The notes: generated by a model not told the origin, from the letters alone. Shown: positions 37,257 through 45,394, counted from the first letter of the stretch. The stretch: DNA of 64,000 nucleotides from Pseudonocardia sp. HH130629-09 (GCF_001294645.1 NZ_CP011868.1:4526001-4590000), one strand, 5' to 3'. Program-made: numbers and translations.

Positions 37257-38017
37257 GCACCAGCCTGACCAAGGCGCTGCGGATCCTGGTGCTCCTCGGC
37301 GAGGGCCCGGCCTCGCTCGACGAGCTCGCCACGGCGCTCGAGGTGCACAAGACGACCGTCCTGCGCCTGCTGCGCACCCTGGCCGACGAGCACTTCGTGC
37401 ACCGCGACGACCACCACCGCTACCGGCTCGGCTCGCGGCTGTTCGAGCTGTCCTCGCGCGGGCTGGACCAGCGCGAGGTGCGCACGGTCGCCGCACCGCA
37501 CCTGCAGGCGTTCAACCGGGCCCACGGCCACACCGTGCACCTGTCCGAGCGCGACGGCGACGAGATCGTCTACATCGACAAGCTGGAGTCCCTCGACAAC
37601 GTGCGCATGGCGTCGCGGGTCGGTCTGCGCGGACCCGTGCACTCCACCGCCGCCGGGAAGGTGCTGCTAGCCGACCTGCCCGCCACCGAGCGGAACCGGG
37701 TGCTCGACGAGATCGACTTCGCCACCCGCACCCCGAACACGATCACCGACCGCGAGACCTACCTGGCCGAGCTCGCCCACGTCCGCGAGCAGGGCTGGGC
37801 CCAGGACCGCGAGGAGAACGAGGCCTCGATCAACTGCATCGGGGCGCCGGTCCGCGGACCGGCCGGAACCGTCCTCGCGGCGGTGTCGGTGTCCGTACCG
37901 ACCATCGTCGCCGGCTACGACCAGCTGATGGAGCTGGTCCCGTCACTGCTGGCCGTCACCGGGACGATCTCCCGCGACCTCGGCTGGCGCCCGACCCGAG
38001 AGGAACCCCCCGTATGA
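37253..38017 (+). CDS. IclR-family transcriptional regulator
   Basis: The 254-residue protein has the IclR winged helix-turn-helix (LTKALRILVLLGEGPASLDE, then VHKTTVLRLLRTL) and the C-terminal effector domain (HSTAAGKVLLADLPATER, then REENEASINCIGAPVRGPAG). It should sense a small catabolic intermediate. GTG at 37253 overlaps the kinase stop (GTGA), and its own stop overlaps the RidA-like ATG. The palindrome and direct repeats between the two divergent operons are the likely operator for this regulator. Confidence 0.92.
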   Translation: MSTSLTKALRILVLLGEGPASLDELATALEVHKTTVLRLLRTLADEHFVHRDDHHRYRLGSRLFELSSRGLDQREVRTVAAPHLQAFNRAHGHTVHLSERDGDEIVYIDKLESLDNVRMASRVGLRGPVHSTAAGKVLLADLPATERNRVLDEIDFATRTPNTITDRETYLAELAHVREQGWAQDREENEASINCIGAPVRGPAGTVLAAVSVSVPTIVAGYDQLMELVPSLLAVTGTISRDLGWRPTREEPPV

Positions 38018-38413
38018 GCACGACCGCCGACGGCGCCGTCTCCACCCCCGACGCGCCCGCACCGGCGCACACCTTCAGCCAGGGCGTCCGCCGGGGCGGG
38101 CTGCTGCAGGTCTCCGGCCAGGGCCCGATGGACCCGGCAACGAAGCAGTACATCGCGCCCGGCGACGTGCACGCCCAGACCCTGCGCACCCTGGAGAACG
38201 TCCGCGCCATCCTGGAGGCGGGCGGCGCGTCCGTCGGCGACGTCCTGATGTTCCGGGTGTACCTCACCGAGCGGGAGCACTTCACCCGGCGAGTTCGTCT
38301 CCCGCTACGTCCCGGAGGACGCCGCGCTCCCCGCGCGGACCACGGTCTTCGTGGGCCTGCCCCACGCCGAGATGCTGGTGGAGATCGACGCCCTGGCCGC
38401 TCCCGCCGCGTAG
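38014..38413 (+). pseudogene. RidA-family deaminase, broken by a short internal deletion
   Basis: The first 90 codons match RidA/YjgF proteins (HTFSQGVRRGGLLQVSGQGP, NVRAILEAGGASVGDVLMFR). After EREHFT near 38285 the frame changes. The second frame then gives EFVSRYVPEDAALPARTTVF and GLPHAEMLVEIDALA, including the conserved Arg that binds the substrate carboxylate. A loss of roughly a dozen bases that is not a multiple of three explains the join. In this cluster RidA would speed hydrolysis of the enamine/imine released by the PLP enzyme. The start overlaps the IclR stop (ATGA). Confidence 0.85.
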
Positions 38414-38421
38414 GGCTCGTC

Positions 38422-38465
38422 GAGACGCACGTTCTCGCCCCCGGCAGGGCGGAAACGTGCGTCTC
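38422..38465. terminator. Long hairpin after the IclR/RidA genes
   Basis: GAGACGCACGTT (38422-38433) is the exact complement of AACGTGCGTCTC (38454-38465), with an inner GCCC/GGGC pairing. It lies between the RidA remnant and the convergent DUF2277 gene, so it can end transcripts from both sides. Confidence 0.72.
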
Positions 38466-38567
38466 GCGTGCGTCGAGCGTTGCGAACCCGTGCCGACGAC
38501 CACGGGAACACGACGCCCGGCGTGGTCGTGCCCCGGAGACGGGCCGGCGGCTCGACCTCGCGCTGGA

Positions 38568-38837
38568 TCAGCGCGCGTAGCGCAGCTCCGCCCGCGCCCG
38601 GGCCTTCGCCGCCTCCACCTCGCGGTCCTTGGGCGGGGCGGTGGTGGTGAGCCCGTCGAGCAGCTCCCTGGTCGCCTCCGCGACGGCGGCGACCGCCTTC
38701 TCGAACGCCTCGGCGTTGGCCTGCGAGGGCTTCGCCGACCCCGAGATCTTGCGGACGTACTGCAGCGCGGCGGCATCCACCTCGTCGGGCGTGGCCGGCG
38801 GCTCGAAGTTGTGCAGGGTCCGGATGTTGCGGCACAT
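38568..38837 (-). CDS. DUF2277 protein
   Basis: The 89-residue protein begins with the family signature CRNIRTLHNFEPPAT, followed by AAALQYVRKISGSAKPSQA, and matches DUF2277 over its whole length. The N-terminal Cys is conserved in the family. The function is unknown to me; the mainly helical, charged C-terminus offers no further clue. The ATG at 38837 follows AGGGGGAG. A 39-bp sequence just upstream of its ribosome binding site recurs 790 bases away. Confidence 0.87.
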   Translation of the reverse strand: MCRNIRTLHNFEPPATPDEVDAAALQYVRKISGSAKPSQANAEAFEKAVAAVAEATRELLDGLTTTAPPKDREVEAAKARARAELRYAR

Positions 38838-38844
38838 GGCTCCC

Positions 38845-38883
38845 CCTGGAGACGTCGACGGCCCGCCCCGCGACGGTAGCGCG
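38845..38883 (+). repeat. 39-bp direct repeat, copy 1
   Basis: The sequence starts CCTGGAGACGTCGACGG and ends GTAGCGCG. Copy 2 at 39635-39673 is the same except for one base (G or C in CGAC/GGTAG versus CGAC/CGTAG). Copy 1 lies immediately upstream of the DUF2277 gene. Confidence 0.8.
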
Positions 38884-39000
38884 CGGCGGCCGGTCGACAC
38901 AGTAACCGGGTGTCGCGGGGGCACCGGCCGGGTTACCGTCGTGGCACCGGTGCCCGGGGCCGTCGCGCCCCGGTTCGTCGAGTGCGCCGGGTTCTCACCG

Positions 39001-39555
39001 ATGTCCGACCCTGTCATCGAGATCGTCGTCGATTCCTGGGAGATCGAGTGCTGCGCCCCACCGCCCGTGGTGGGTGAGCAGGCCACCTGGCGGGTGCTCT
39101 TCGTCCCGTCCACCGATCACCCCTTCTCCGCCGAACACCTGTGGTCCGTCGTGCCGCACGAGCCCGCGCCCCGGCTGCACCGCGACGGCGTGGTCGCGGC
39201 CTGCGGCGGCGGCCACACCGCTGCGGCACCGCCACCCGGTGAGCACCGCCTGCGCGGCCACCTGTCCGGTGCCGCTCACGTGTTCCCCGAGGACCTCCCC
39301 CCGGTGACCGGCCGGGTGCGCCGTCTCCGGGTCCTTTCTTACGAGCTCGCGGCCGATCCCGGGGGCACCTACGCGCTGAGCCCTGTCCCCGGCAGCGTGG
39401 CCGTCCGGGACATCGACGCGAGCCCGCGCTGGTTCGCCCGTCCAGCGCCGCGGGTGGGCGCCCCGGCCCGGTCGGGACAGCGGTTCGTCGCAGGGGTGCC
39501 ACAGCCGGGGCGGTACGAGACCGGCATCGTCGTCGACCTGCACGTGGAGGCGTGA
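39001..39555 (+). CDS. DUF6578-like hypothetical protein
   Basis: The 184-residue protein resembles the actinobacterial DUF6578 group by its start IEIVVDSWEIECCAPPPVVG, GEQATWRVLF and the later VLSYELAADPGG region. This assignment rests on memory of the family and is moderate. It has no signal peptide, no membrane helix and no catalytic motif I recognise. The paired cysteines near residue 17 could bind metal. The gene lies between the two copies of a 39-bp repeat and has no obvious partner. Confidence 0.65.
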   Translation: MSDPVIEIVVDSWEIECCAPPPVVGEQATWRVLFVPSTDHPFSAEHLWSVVPHEPAPRLHRDGVVAACGGGHTAAAPPPGEHRLRGHLSGAAHVFPEDLPPVTGRVRRLRVLSYELAADPGGTYALSPVPGSVAVRDIDASPRWFARPAPRVGAPARSGQRFVAGVPQPGRYETGIVVDLHVEA

Positions 39556-39634
39556 GTACCCGCGTCGACGACCGTGTGGTCGGCCCTCGCCTGGACGGGC
39601 ACGGCGTCGTCACCCGCTGGTGGTGCCTACGGGA

Positions 39635-39673
39635 CCTGGAGACGTCGACGGCCCGCCCCGCGACCGTAGCGCG
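39635..39673 (+). repeat. 39-bp direct repeat, copy 2
   Basis: This copy matches 38845-38883 at 38 of 39 positions and lies between the DUF6578-like gene and the 3' end of the epimerase gene. The two copies bracket a 750-bp segment that holds only the DUF6578-like gene. Confidence 0.8.
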
Positions 39674-39697
39674 GAACGGGCCGTCGGCCGAGCGGTC

Positions 39698-40723
39698 CTA
39701 CTTCACGACGTGCATCGACCCGTCGAGTTCCCCCGCCGCCTGACGACGGTTGAGCACCGCGAGTCGGGTGAAGGAGTTGTCGAACGCATCCTGGGTGAGG
39801 CCGCGGTTCCGGTACTCGGTGGCGAGCTGCTCCGCACCGGCCGGGATCGTCCAGGACGCCTCGAAGCCGAGCTCCTTGCGGGCCCGGGCGAAGTCGACCC
39901 GGTAGCTGCGCGGGTCGTTGCCGGCCTCGCCGGTGATGTTGAGCGTCGAGCCGGGGACGGCGTCGATCACGGCCTGCGCGATCTCGGCGACGGTCCGGTT
40001 GTTCCGCTCGGTGCCGACGTTGTAGGCCCGGGCCCGGACGACGTCCGCCGGAGCCGCCAGCGCGGCGACCACCGCGCCGGCGATGTCCTCGGCGTGCGCG
40101 AGCGGGCGCCACGGGGTGCCGTCGGAGAGCACCGTGACCTCGTTCGTCAGGATCGCGCGGCCGACCAGGTTGTTCAGCACGATGTCGGCGCGCAGCCGCG
40201 GCGAGAACCCGAACGCGGTCGCGTTGCGCATCGAGACCGGCACGAAGTCGGCGTCGGCGAGCTCGGCCAGGTCGTCCTCGACGCGGACCTTGGAGATCGC
40301 GTACGGGGTGACCGGCTTGAGCGGGGCGTCCTCGTCGACGAGGTCGTCGCCGGACTGGGCGCCGTAGACCGAGCAGGTGGAGGCGTAGACGAAGCGGCCG
40401 ACGCCGGCCTCCTTCGACAGCCGGGCCAGCCGGGTCGACGCGTGGTGGTTGATGTCGTAGGTGATCTCCGGCGCGAGCGAGCCCAGCGGGTCGTTCGACA
40501 GCGCGGCCATGTGGACGACGGCGTCGAACCCGGAGAGCTGCTCCACGGTCACGTCGCGGAGGTCGGTGCTGAAGCCCTCGACGTCGGGGGTGTCCAGCGA
40601 ACCCAGCACGCAGTCGGCGAACAGCCCGGAGTCCAGGCCAGTCACCTCGTGACCCGCGGCCGCCAGCAGGGGCGCCATCACGGTCCCGAGGTAGCCCTGG
40701 TGCCCGGTGAGCAGTACGCGCAT
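39698..40723 (-). CDS. NAD-dependent nucleotide-sugar epimerase/dehydratase (extended SDR)
   Basis: The 341-residue protein has the NAD motif [13 protein letters not shown] at the N-terminus, [12 protein letters not shown], the catalytic Ser in [13 protein letters not shown] and the YxxxK pair in [13 protein letters not shown], then [20 protein letters not shown]. It acts on an NDP-sugar in the cytoplasm, as epimerase or reductase. It is the last of four minus-strand genes with a cytidylyltransferase and a C-methyltransferase, so a CDP-deoxysugar intermediate is a fair guess. The exact reaction cannot be read from sequence. Confidence 0.88.
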   Translation of the reverse strand: MRVLLTGHQGYLGTVMAPLLAAAGHEVTGLDSGLFADCVLGSLDTPDVEGFSTDLRDVTVEQLSGFDAVVHMAALSNDPLGSLAPEITYDINHHASTRLARLSKEAGVGRFVYASTCSVYGAQSGDDLVDEDAPLKPVTPYAISKVRVEDDLAELADADFVPVSMRNATAFGFSPRLRADIVLNNLVGRAILTNEVTVLSDGTPWRPLAHAEDIAGAVVAALAAPADVVRARAYNVGTERNNRTVAEIAQAVIDAVPGSTLNITGEAGNDPRSYRVDFARARKELGFEASWTIPAGAEQLATEYRNRGLTQDAFDNSFTRLAVLNRRQAAGELDGSMHVVK

Positions 40724-40753
40724 GTATGTCCCTTTCTCGGAGTGTGTGCGGGG

Positions 40754-41428
40754 TCAGAAGCCGCCGGGTTCGGAGCCGACCATCGGCGCCGGCGACAGCG
40801 TCAGCTTCTGGACGTGGAAGCCCTCGGCGTAGCGGGCGTGGCACTGCACGCCACGCACCCTGGCCAAGCCGCGGAAGGTCTCGTCGTCGAACCAGGTCCG
40901 GTCGCGCTGGCTGCCGTAGTGCTCGTGGAGCTTGGCGATCTTCTCGGTGAGCACCGGCTCCGACAGCGGGAGGAAGACCGTCGGCTGGGCGAGGTCACCC
41001 TCCCACTTGAGGATCTCGTAGCCGAGCGTCAGGTGGTCGCGGAACGCGGTCGGGATCATCTGCGACAGCGTCCGGTGGTCCTGGTGGGCGTCGTGCGGCG
41101 ACGGGCCGATCACCAGGTCCGGCTCACTGCGGCTGCGCAGGTCCTCCAGCGCCATCTTCGCCCGCTCCCAGTGCTGCGGGACACGGCCGTCGGGCAGGTC
41201 CATGACGATGACGTCGAGGTGCGCGCCGGGGGTGAACGCGGCCAGCGCGGCCCGCTCCTCCTCCTCGCGCAGCGACCCCGCACCGGTCAGGACCAGCGCG
41301 GTGACGTGCACGCCCGGGTAGGCACGGCACAGCTCCAGGAGCATCCCGCCGGCCCCGATCGGGATGTCGTCACAGTGGGCGCCGAGCAGCAGGATGCGGT
41401 CCAGCCGCTCGGGCAGCAGGTTCAGCAC
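40754..41428 (-). CDS. PIG-L family deacetylase
   Basis: The 224-residue protein has the LmbE/PIG-L zinc motif LLGAHCDDIPIGAGGML (His, Asp, Asp kept; Pro replaces the Cys/Pro pattern of AHPDDE at a neighbouring position) and the third zinc ligand in PSPHDAHQDHRTLSQM. These enzymes remove N-acetyl groups from sugars. Within the nucleotide-sugar operon it probably deacetylates an amino sugar or a glycan precursor. The start lies 57 bases after the cytidylyltransferase stop. Confidence 0.88.
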   Translation of the reverse strand: MLNLLPERLDRILLLGAHCDDIPIGAGGMLLELCRAYPGVHVTALVLTGAGSLREEEERAALAAFTPGAHLDVIVMDLPDGRVPQHWERAKMALEDLRSRSEPDLVIGPSPHDAHQDHRTLSQMIPTAFRDHLTLGYEILKWEGDLAQPTVFLPLSEPVLTEKIAKLHEHYGSQRDRTWFDDETFRGLARVRGVQCHARYAEGFHVQKLTLSPAPMVGSEPGGF

Positions 41429-41485
41429 GGTCTCTCGTTCCCCCCGGAGTTCCGCGAGCAGTGGTCGTTCGTACCGACGTCTCGC

Positions 41486-42325
41486 TCAGTCGCGCTGGTG
41501 GCTGCTGCGGTGCATCTGGGCGATGGCTGCCTGCAGCGGGTCCTGGTCGGCCTCGTGGGACTCCCACAGCATCCACGGCCGCGCACCGCTCTGGTACGCC
41601 GCCTCCAGCGCGTTGCGCTCCTTGACGGTGTCGGCGGGCTGCCAGAAGCCGCGGTGCCGGTAGGCCGACATGCGGCCCTTGCGCGCGAGCGGGGCGGCGG
41701 CGTCGGCGATCAGGTCGCAGTCCTTCTCCAGGTAGTCGAAGATCTCCGGCCGGAACATGAGATAGCCGCCGTTCTCCCAGATCGGCATCTCCTGCAGCGT
41801 GGTGATCGACTCGAGCCTGCCGTTGTCGTCGACGTCGACGCAGTGGAACGCCGACTGCGGCGGCACCGCCATCAGCTGCCCGACGGCGTCGGTGCCGGCG
41901 AACTGCTCGACCATCCGGTCCAGCGGGGCGTCGGTGAGGACGTCGGCGTAGTTCGCGTGGAACATCTCCTCGTCCTTGACCAGCGCCTTCACCCGGCGCA
42001 GGCGCTCACCGATCGGCGAGTCCAGACCGGTGTGGACGAACGTGACGTTCCAGTCCTGGACGTCGCTGCCCATGAGCTCGACCTCGCCCTGGTGCAGCAC
42101 GAAGTCGTTGGACTCGGTCTCGTCGTAGTGGAGGAAGTAGTTCTTGATGTGGTGCGCGCCGTAGCCCAGGCACAGGACGAAGTCCGTGTAGCCGAAGTGG
42201 GCGTAGTAGCGCATCACGTGCCAGATCAGCGGTCGCGGGCCCACCGGGTGCATCGGCTTCGGGAGGTCGGAGGCGCCGTCGCGCATCCGCATGCCGTAGC
42301 CACCGCAGAACAGGACGACCTTCAC
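41486..42325 (-). CDS. Glucose-1-phosphate cytidylyltransferase-like nucleotidyltransferase
   Basis: The 279-residue enzyme has the nucleotide-binding start VVLFCGGYGMRMRDGASDLP with the KPMHPVG lysine, then HFGYTDFVLCLGYGAHHIKN, FHANYADVLTDAPL (metal Asp) and a C-terminal FWQPADTVKERNALE. This pattern matches RfbF-type CTP:glucose-1-phosphate cytidylyltransferases, which open CDP-dideoxyhexose pathways. The GTG at 42325 starts one base after the stop of the methyltransferase gene, so the two are tightly coupled. Confidence 0.88.
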   Translation of the reverse strand: MKVVLFCGGYGMRMRDGASDLPKPMHPVGPRPLIWHVMRYYAHFGYTDFVLCLGYGAHHIKNYFLHYDETESNDFVLHQGEVELMGSDVQDWNVTFVHTGLDSPIGERLRRVKALVKDEEMFHANYADVLTDAPLDRMVEQFAGTDAVGQLMAVPPQSAFHCVDVDDNGRLESITTLQEMPIWENGGYLMFRPEIFDYLEKDCDLIADAAAPLARKGRMSAYRHRGFWQPADTVKERNALEAAYQSGARPWMLWESHEADQDPLQAAIAQMHRSSHQRD

Positions 42326-42326
42326 G

Positions 42327-43601
42327 TCAGACCACCTCGAGCGACGGGATCGGGAAGACCAGCGTGCCGCCCCACTCACGGACGTAGGACAGCTGCTCGA
42401 TCAGCTCGGTGCGCAGGTTCCAGGGCAGGATCAGGACGTGGTCGGGGCGGTCCTGCGCGATCCGCTCCGGGGCAGAGATCGGAATCCGGGTCCCCGGCGT
42501 TAGCCGCCCGTGCTTGTACGGGTTGCGGTCGACGGTGTACTCGAGCAGGTCGGGCCGGATGCCGCAGTAGTTGAGCAGGGTGTTCCCCTTGCCCGGGGCG
42601 CCGTAGCCGACGACGCGCTTGCCCTGGCGGCGGGCGTCGATGAGGAAGGCGACGAGGTCGTCGCGGATGGTGGAGACGGCCTCGGCGAACCCGTCGTGGC
42701 CCTCCGGCGTGTGCAGCCCGGCCGCCGCCTCGGCGGCCAGGACCTCGCGGACCTTCGCGCTCGGCTCGCCGGCGATCTCGGCCGGGCGCGCCCACATGCG
42801 GATCGAGCCGCCGTGGGTGTCGAGCAGCTCGACGTCGACAAGGGCCAGCCCGCCCGCGGCGAGCGCCCGCTGCCCGGTGAGCAGCGTGTAGTACTGGAAG
42901 TGCTCGTGGTAGATCGTGTCGAACTGCTTGCGCTCGACGAGCGTGAGCAGGTGCTGGACCTCGATGGAGACCCAGCCGTCGTCGGCGACCATGGCGCGCA
43001 GTCCCTGCGCGAAGCCGACGACGTCGGGGATGTGGGCGAACACGTTGTTGCCGCAGACCAGGTTCGCCGGGCCGTGCTCGGCACGCACCCGGGCGCCGGC
43101 CTCCGGGGTGAGGAACGCGGTGAGCGTCGGCACGCCCTTCTCCCTGGCAGCCTCCCCGACGTTCACGCTCGGCTCGACCCCCAGGCAGCGGATGCCCTTC
43201 GCGACGACGTGCTGCAGCAGATAGCCGTCGTTCGACGCGACCTCGACGACGAACGAACCCGAGTCCAGCCCGGCCCGCTGCTGCGCGGAGTCGACGAAGC
43301 GCCGGGCATGCTCCACCCACGACGAGCTGAACGAGGAGAAGTACGCGTACTCGGAGAACGTCTCCTCCGGGCTGATCTCCGGCGGCAGCTGGGCGAGCAG
43401 ACACGAGTTGCACACCCGCACGTGCAGCGGGAAGGTCTGCTCGGGCTGCTGTGCCGTCTCCTCGGTGAGGAACAGCTCGCAGGGCGGCGTCGCACCCAGG
43501 TCGCAGAAGCTGCGCAGGTCGGTCGTGCCGCAGAGGCGGCACGTCAACGCGGTTCCGGACCCGATCGACGACGTTGTCCCGGAGGCATCCGTGTTCAGCA
43601 C
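42327..43601 (-). CDS. Sugar C-methyltransferase (zinc-binding, TylCIII/NovU type)
   Basis: The 424-residue protein has the three-domain layout of deoxysugar C-methyltransferases. An N-terminal zinc domain has CRLCGTTDLRSFCDLG and VCNSCLLAQLP. The SAM domain has VVEVASNDGYLLQHVVAKG and LVCGNNVFAHIPDV, with the active-site YHEHFQYYTLL. A C-terminal domain has VVGYGAPGKGNTLLNYCGI. It adds a branch methyl group to a 3- or 4-keto NDP-sugar. It is the first gene of the sugar operon. The GTG at 43601 is the only good start near the conserved N-terminus. Confidence 0.9.
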   Translation of the reverse strand: MLNTDASGTTSSIGSGTALTCRLCGTTDLRSFCDLGATPPCELFLTEETAQQPEQTFPLHVRVCNSCLLAQLPPEISPEETFSEYAYFSSFSSSWVEHARRFVDSAQQRAGLDSGSFVVEVASNDGYLLQHVVAKGIRCLGVEPSVNVGEAAREKGVPTLTAFLTPEAGARVRAEHGPANLVCGNNVFAHIPDVVGFAQGLRAMVADDGWVSIEVQHLLTLVERKQFDTIYHEHFQYYTLLTGQRALAAGGLALVDVELLDTHGGSIRMWARPAEIAGEPSAKVREVLAAEAAAGLHTPEGHDGFAEAVSTIRDDLVAFLIDARRQGKRVVGYGAPGKGNTLLNYCGIRPDLLEYTVDRNPYKHGRLTPGTRIPISAPERIAQDRPDHVLILPWNLRTELIEQLSYVREWGGTLVFPIPSLEVV

Positions 43602-43761
43602 GCAGCGAGTCTGACAACTCGGCGCGCGGGCGGCACGCCCGGGGTGGATGTCACCCATTCGTGGGTGTTTGTCCGTGATCAGGACCACCTGCGCGCAGCA
43701 CACGGGACGGGTGCGCTGCGAGGACGCCGTCGCCAACGTGTCACGATGGCGGGGCCCACGA

Positions 43762-43832
43762 TCCGCCGTGGTGTAACGGCAGCACCTCGGATTTTGGTTC
43801 CGATGGTCCAGGTTCGAATCCTGGCGGCGGAG
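43762..43832 (+). tRNA. tRNA-Gln (anticodon UUG)
   Basis: The cloverleaf is complete: acceptor TCCGCCG/CGGCGGA with discriminator G, a D-arm around GTGTAACGGCAGCAC, anticodon stem TCGGA/TCCGA around TTTTGGT (anticodon TTG), and T-arm CCAGG/CCTGG around TTCGAAT. The G discriminator fits glutamine. CCA is not encoded. The gene is isolated between the sugar operon and a phosphotransferase gene. Confidence 0.95.
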
Positions 43833-43910
43833 CAGCCGCGCCCCCGCGCCTCCGCTCGCGGACGTAATCCACTCGCCCACCACACCGTCCCGGTGGTGCA
43901 CTCCCCCGCG

Positions 43911-44801
43911 ATGATGCACATCGACGAGGTACGGGTGGACGCCGCCACCGCCCGCCGCCTGGTCGACGATTCGTTCCCCGCGCTGCGCCACCTACCCGTG
44001 CGCCCGGCCCCCGGCAGCAGCACCGTGCACGCCGTACACCGGGTCGGGGACGGCCTCGCGGCCCGGTTCCCGCTGCAGGGCCACGACACCGCGGCGGTGC
44101 GCGAGCGGCTGGTGGCCGAGGCCACCGCGGCCCGGGAGCTCGCCGCCTACAGCCCGGTCCCGACGCCCGAGCCGGTCGGGATCGGCAACCCCGGGCACGG
44201 CTGCCCGCTGCCGTGGTCGGTCCAGACCTGGGTGCCGGGCCGCACCGCCGCCGATGACGACCCCGGCCGGTCGGCCGCATTCGCCGTCGACCTGGCCGGT
44301 CTGCTGCGCCGCCTGCGCGCCGCCGACACCCGCGGGCGCCGGTTCGCAGGTGACGGCCGCGGCGGGCACCTGCCGGACCAGGACGCCTGGATGGCGACGT
44401 GTCTCGCCGAGTCCGCCGACCTGCTCGACGTCGGCCCGCTCCGTCGGATGTGGGCGGAGTTCCGGGTGCTGCCCCGCGCCGGGCCGGACGTGATGTCCCA
44501 CGGCGACCTGATCCCCGGCAACGTGGTAGTCGCCGACGGCCGGCTCACCGGCCTCCTCGACGGCGGCGGATTCGGCCCGGCCGACCCGGCGCTCGACCTC
44601 GTCGCGGCGTGGCACCTGCTCGACGACGGGCCGCGGGAGCTGCTGCGCACGGAGCTGGGCTGCGGCCCCGTCGAGTGGGCGCGGGGACGCGCCTGGGCGT
44701 TCGCGCAGGCGATGGGCCTGGGCTGGTACTACCAGACCTCCGCCCCGGCGCTGAGCAGGCTGGGACTGCACACGCTGGACCGGCTGCTGCGTAGCCGCTG
44801 A
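43911..44801 (+). CDS. Aminoglycoside-phosphotransferase-family kinase
   Basis: The 296-residue protein has the APH/choline-kinase fold. An N-terminal lobe has LAARFPLQGH (Arg replaces the usual ATP-binding Lys position), the hinge is SVQTWVPGRTAA, the Brenner motif is VMSHGDLIPGNVVV near 198-211, and the metal motif is LLDGGGFGPADPALDLVAAW. The substrate is unknown; many relatives act on small molecules other than antibiotics. The start ATG lies 79 bases after tRNA-Gln. It is convergent with the OsmC gene across a hairpin. Confidence 0.87.
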   Translation: MMHIDEVRVDAATARRLVDDSFPALRHLPVRPAPGSSTVHAVHRVGDGLAARFPLQGHDTAAVRERLVAEATAARELAAYSPVPTPEPVGIGNPGHGCPLPWSVQTWVPGRTAADDDPGRSAAFAVDLAGLLRRLRAADTRGRRFAGDGRGGHLPDQDAWMATCLAESADLLDVGPLRRMWAEFRVLPRAGPDVMSHGDLIPGNVVVADGRLTGLLDGGGFGPADPALDLVAAWHLLDDGPRELLRTELGCGPVEWARGRAWAFAQAMGLGWYYQTSAPALSRLGLHTLDRLLRSR

Positions 44802-44861
44802 GCCCGCCGGCGCGGTCGCCGTAGTGCGGCGGATGTCCGACGGCGACTAACCCGGACACGA

Positions 44862-44897
44862 CGACGCCCCCGTCCGAGGTCCGGGCGGGGGCCGTCG
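44862..44897. terminator. Hairpin between phosphotransferase and OsmC genes
   Basis: CGACGCCCCCG (44862-44872) pairs with CGGGGGCCGTCG (44886-44897), with one bulged base. The stem is GC-rich and lies between two convergent stops, so it probably ends both transcripts. Confidence 0.65.
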
Positions 44898-44908
44898 CGG
44901 GGGCGTTC

Positions 44909-45352
44909 TCAGCTCTCGAGAGCGGCGTCCAGCGTGATGTCGACGCCGGTCAGTGCTTTGGAGACCGGGCAGCCGGCCTTCGCGGCGTCGGCGGCCTTGG
45001 CGAAGCCGTCGGCGTCGAGGCCGGAGACCTCGCCGCGCACCTTCAGGGTGATGCCCGTCAGCTTGAAGCCGCCGTTGTCCTTGTCCGGCCCGAGCGAGAC
45101 GTCGGCCGACACCTCCAGCGACTCCGGGGTGCCGCCGGCCTCGGCGATGTTCGCCGAGAGCTGCATCGCGAAGCAGGCCGAGTGGGCCGCCGCGATGAGC
45201 TCCTCCGGGCTGGTCGTGCCGCCGGCCTCGTCGGCGGCACGCTTCGGGAAGCTGACCTCGTAGGTGCCGGCCTTGGAGCTGGACAGCTCCACCTGACCGG
45301 ATCCCTGCTCCAGGGTGCCGTTCCAGGCGGTGCGGGCGCTGCGCGTGGGCAT
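44909..45352 (-). CDS. OsmC/Ohr-family peroxiredoxin
   Basis: The 147-residue protein has the two reactive cysteines of the family in AAAHSACFAMQLSA (near 61) and KAGCPVSKALTG (near 127). It reduces organic hydroperoxides in the cytoplasm, probably with a lipoylated or dithiol partner. The ATG at 45352 has GGAGG at the right distance. A 20-bp perfect-arm palindrome lies 22 bases upstream of the start and is a candidate operator for a peroxide-sensing regulator. Confidence 0.92.
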   Translation of the reverse strand: MPTRSARTAWNGTLEQGSGQVELSSSKAGTYEVSFPKRAADEAGGTTSPEELIAAAHSACFAMQLSANIAEAGGTPESLEVSADVSLGPDKDNGGFKLTGITLKVRGEVSGLDADGFAKAADAAKAGCPVSKALTGVDITLDAALES

Positions 45353-45374
45353 CGTTACCTCCGTGTCATGGGAT

Positions 45375-45394
45375 ATCGGTTTTGCACAACCGAT
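45375..45394 (-). promoter_or_regulatory. Palindromic operator upstream of the OsmC gene
   Basis: ATCGGTT-TTGCAC-AACCGAT is a 7-bp perfect inverted repeat with a six-base spacer, placed 22 bases upstream of the OsmC start. It would overlap the promoter. No regulator gene is adjacent. Confidence 0.6.

Noticed and set aside
38845..39673. Insertion-sequence ends
   Set aside because: The 39-bp repeats are direct, not inverted, and no transposase lies between them.
42510..43910. Upstream extension of the phosphotransferase frame
   Set aside because: It runs antisense to the C-methyltransferase and through tRNA-Gln; the conserved kinase begins at 43911.
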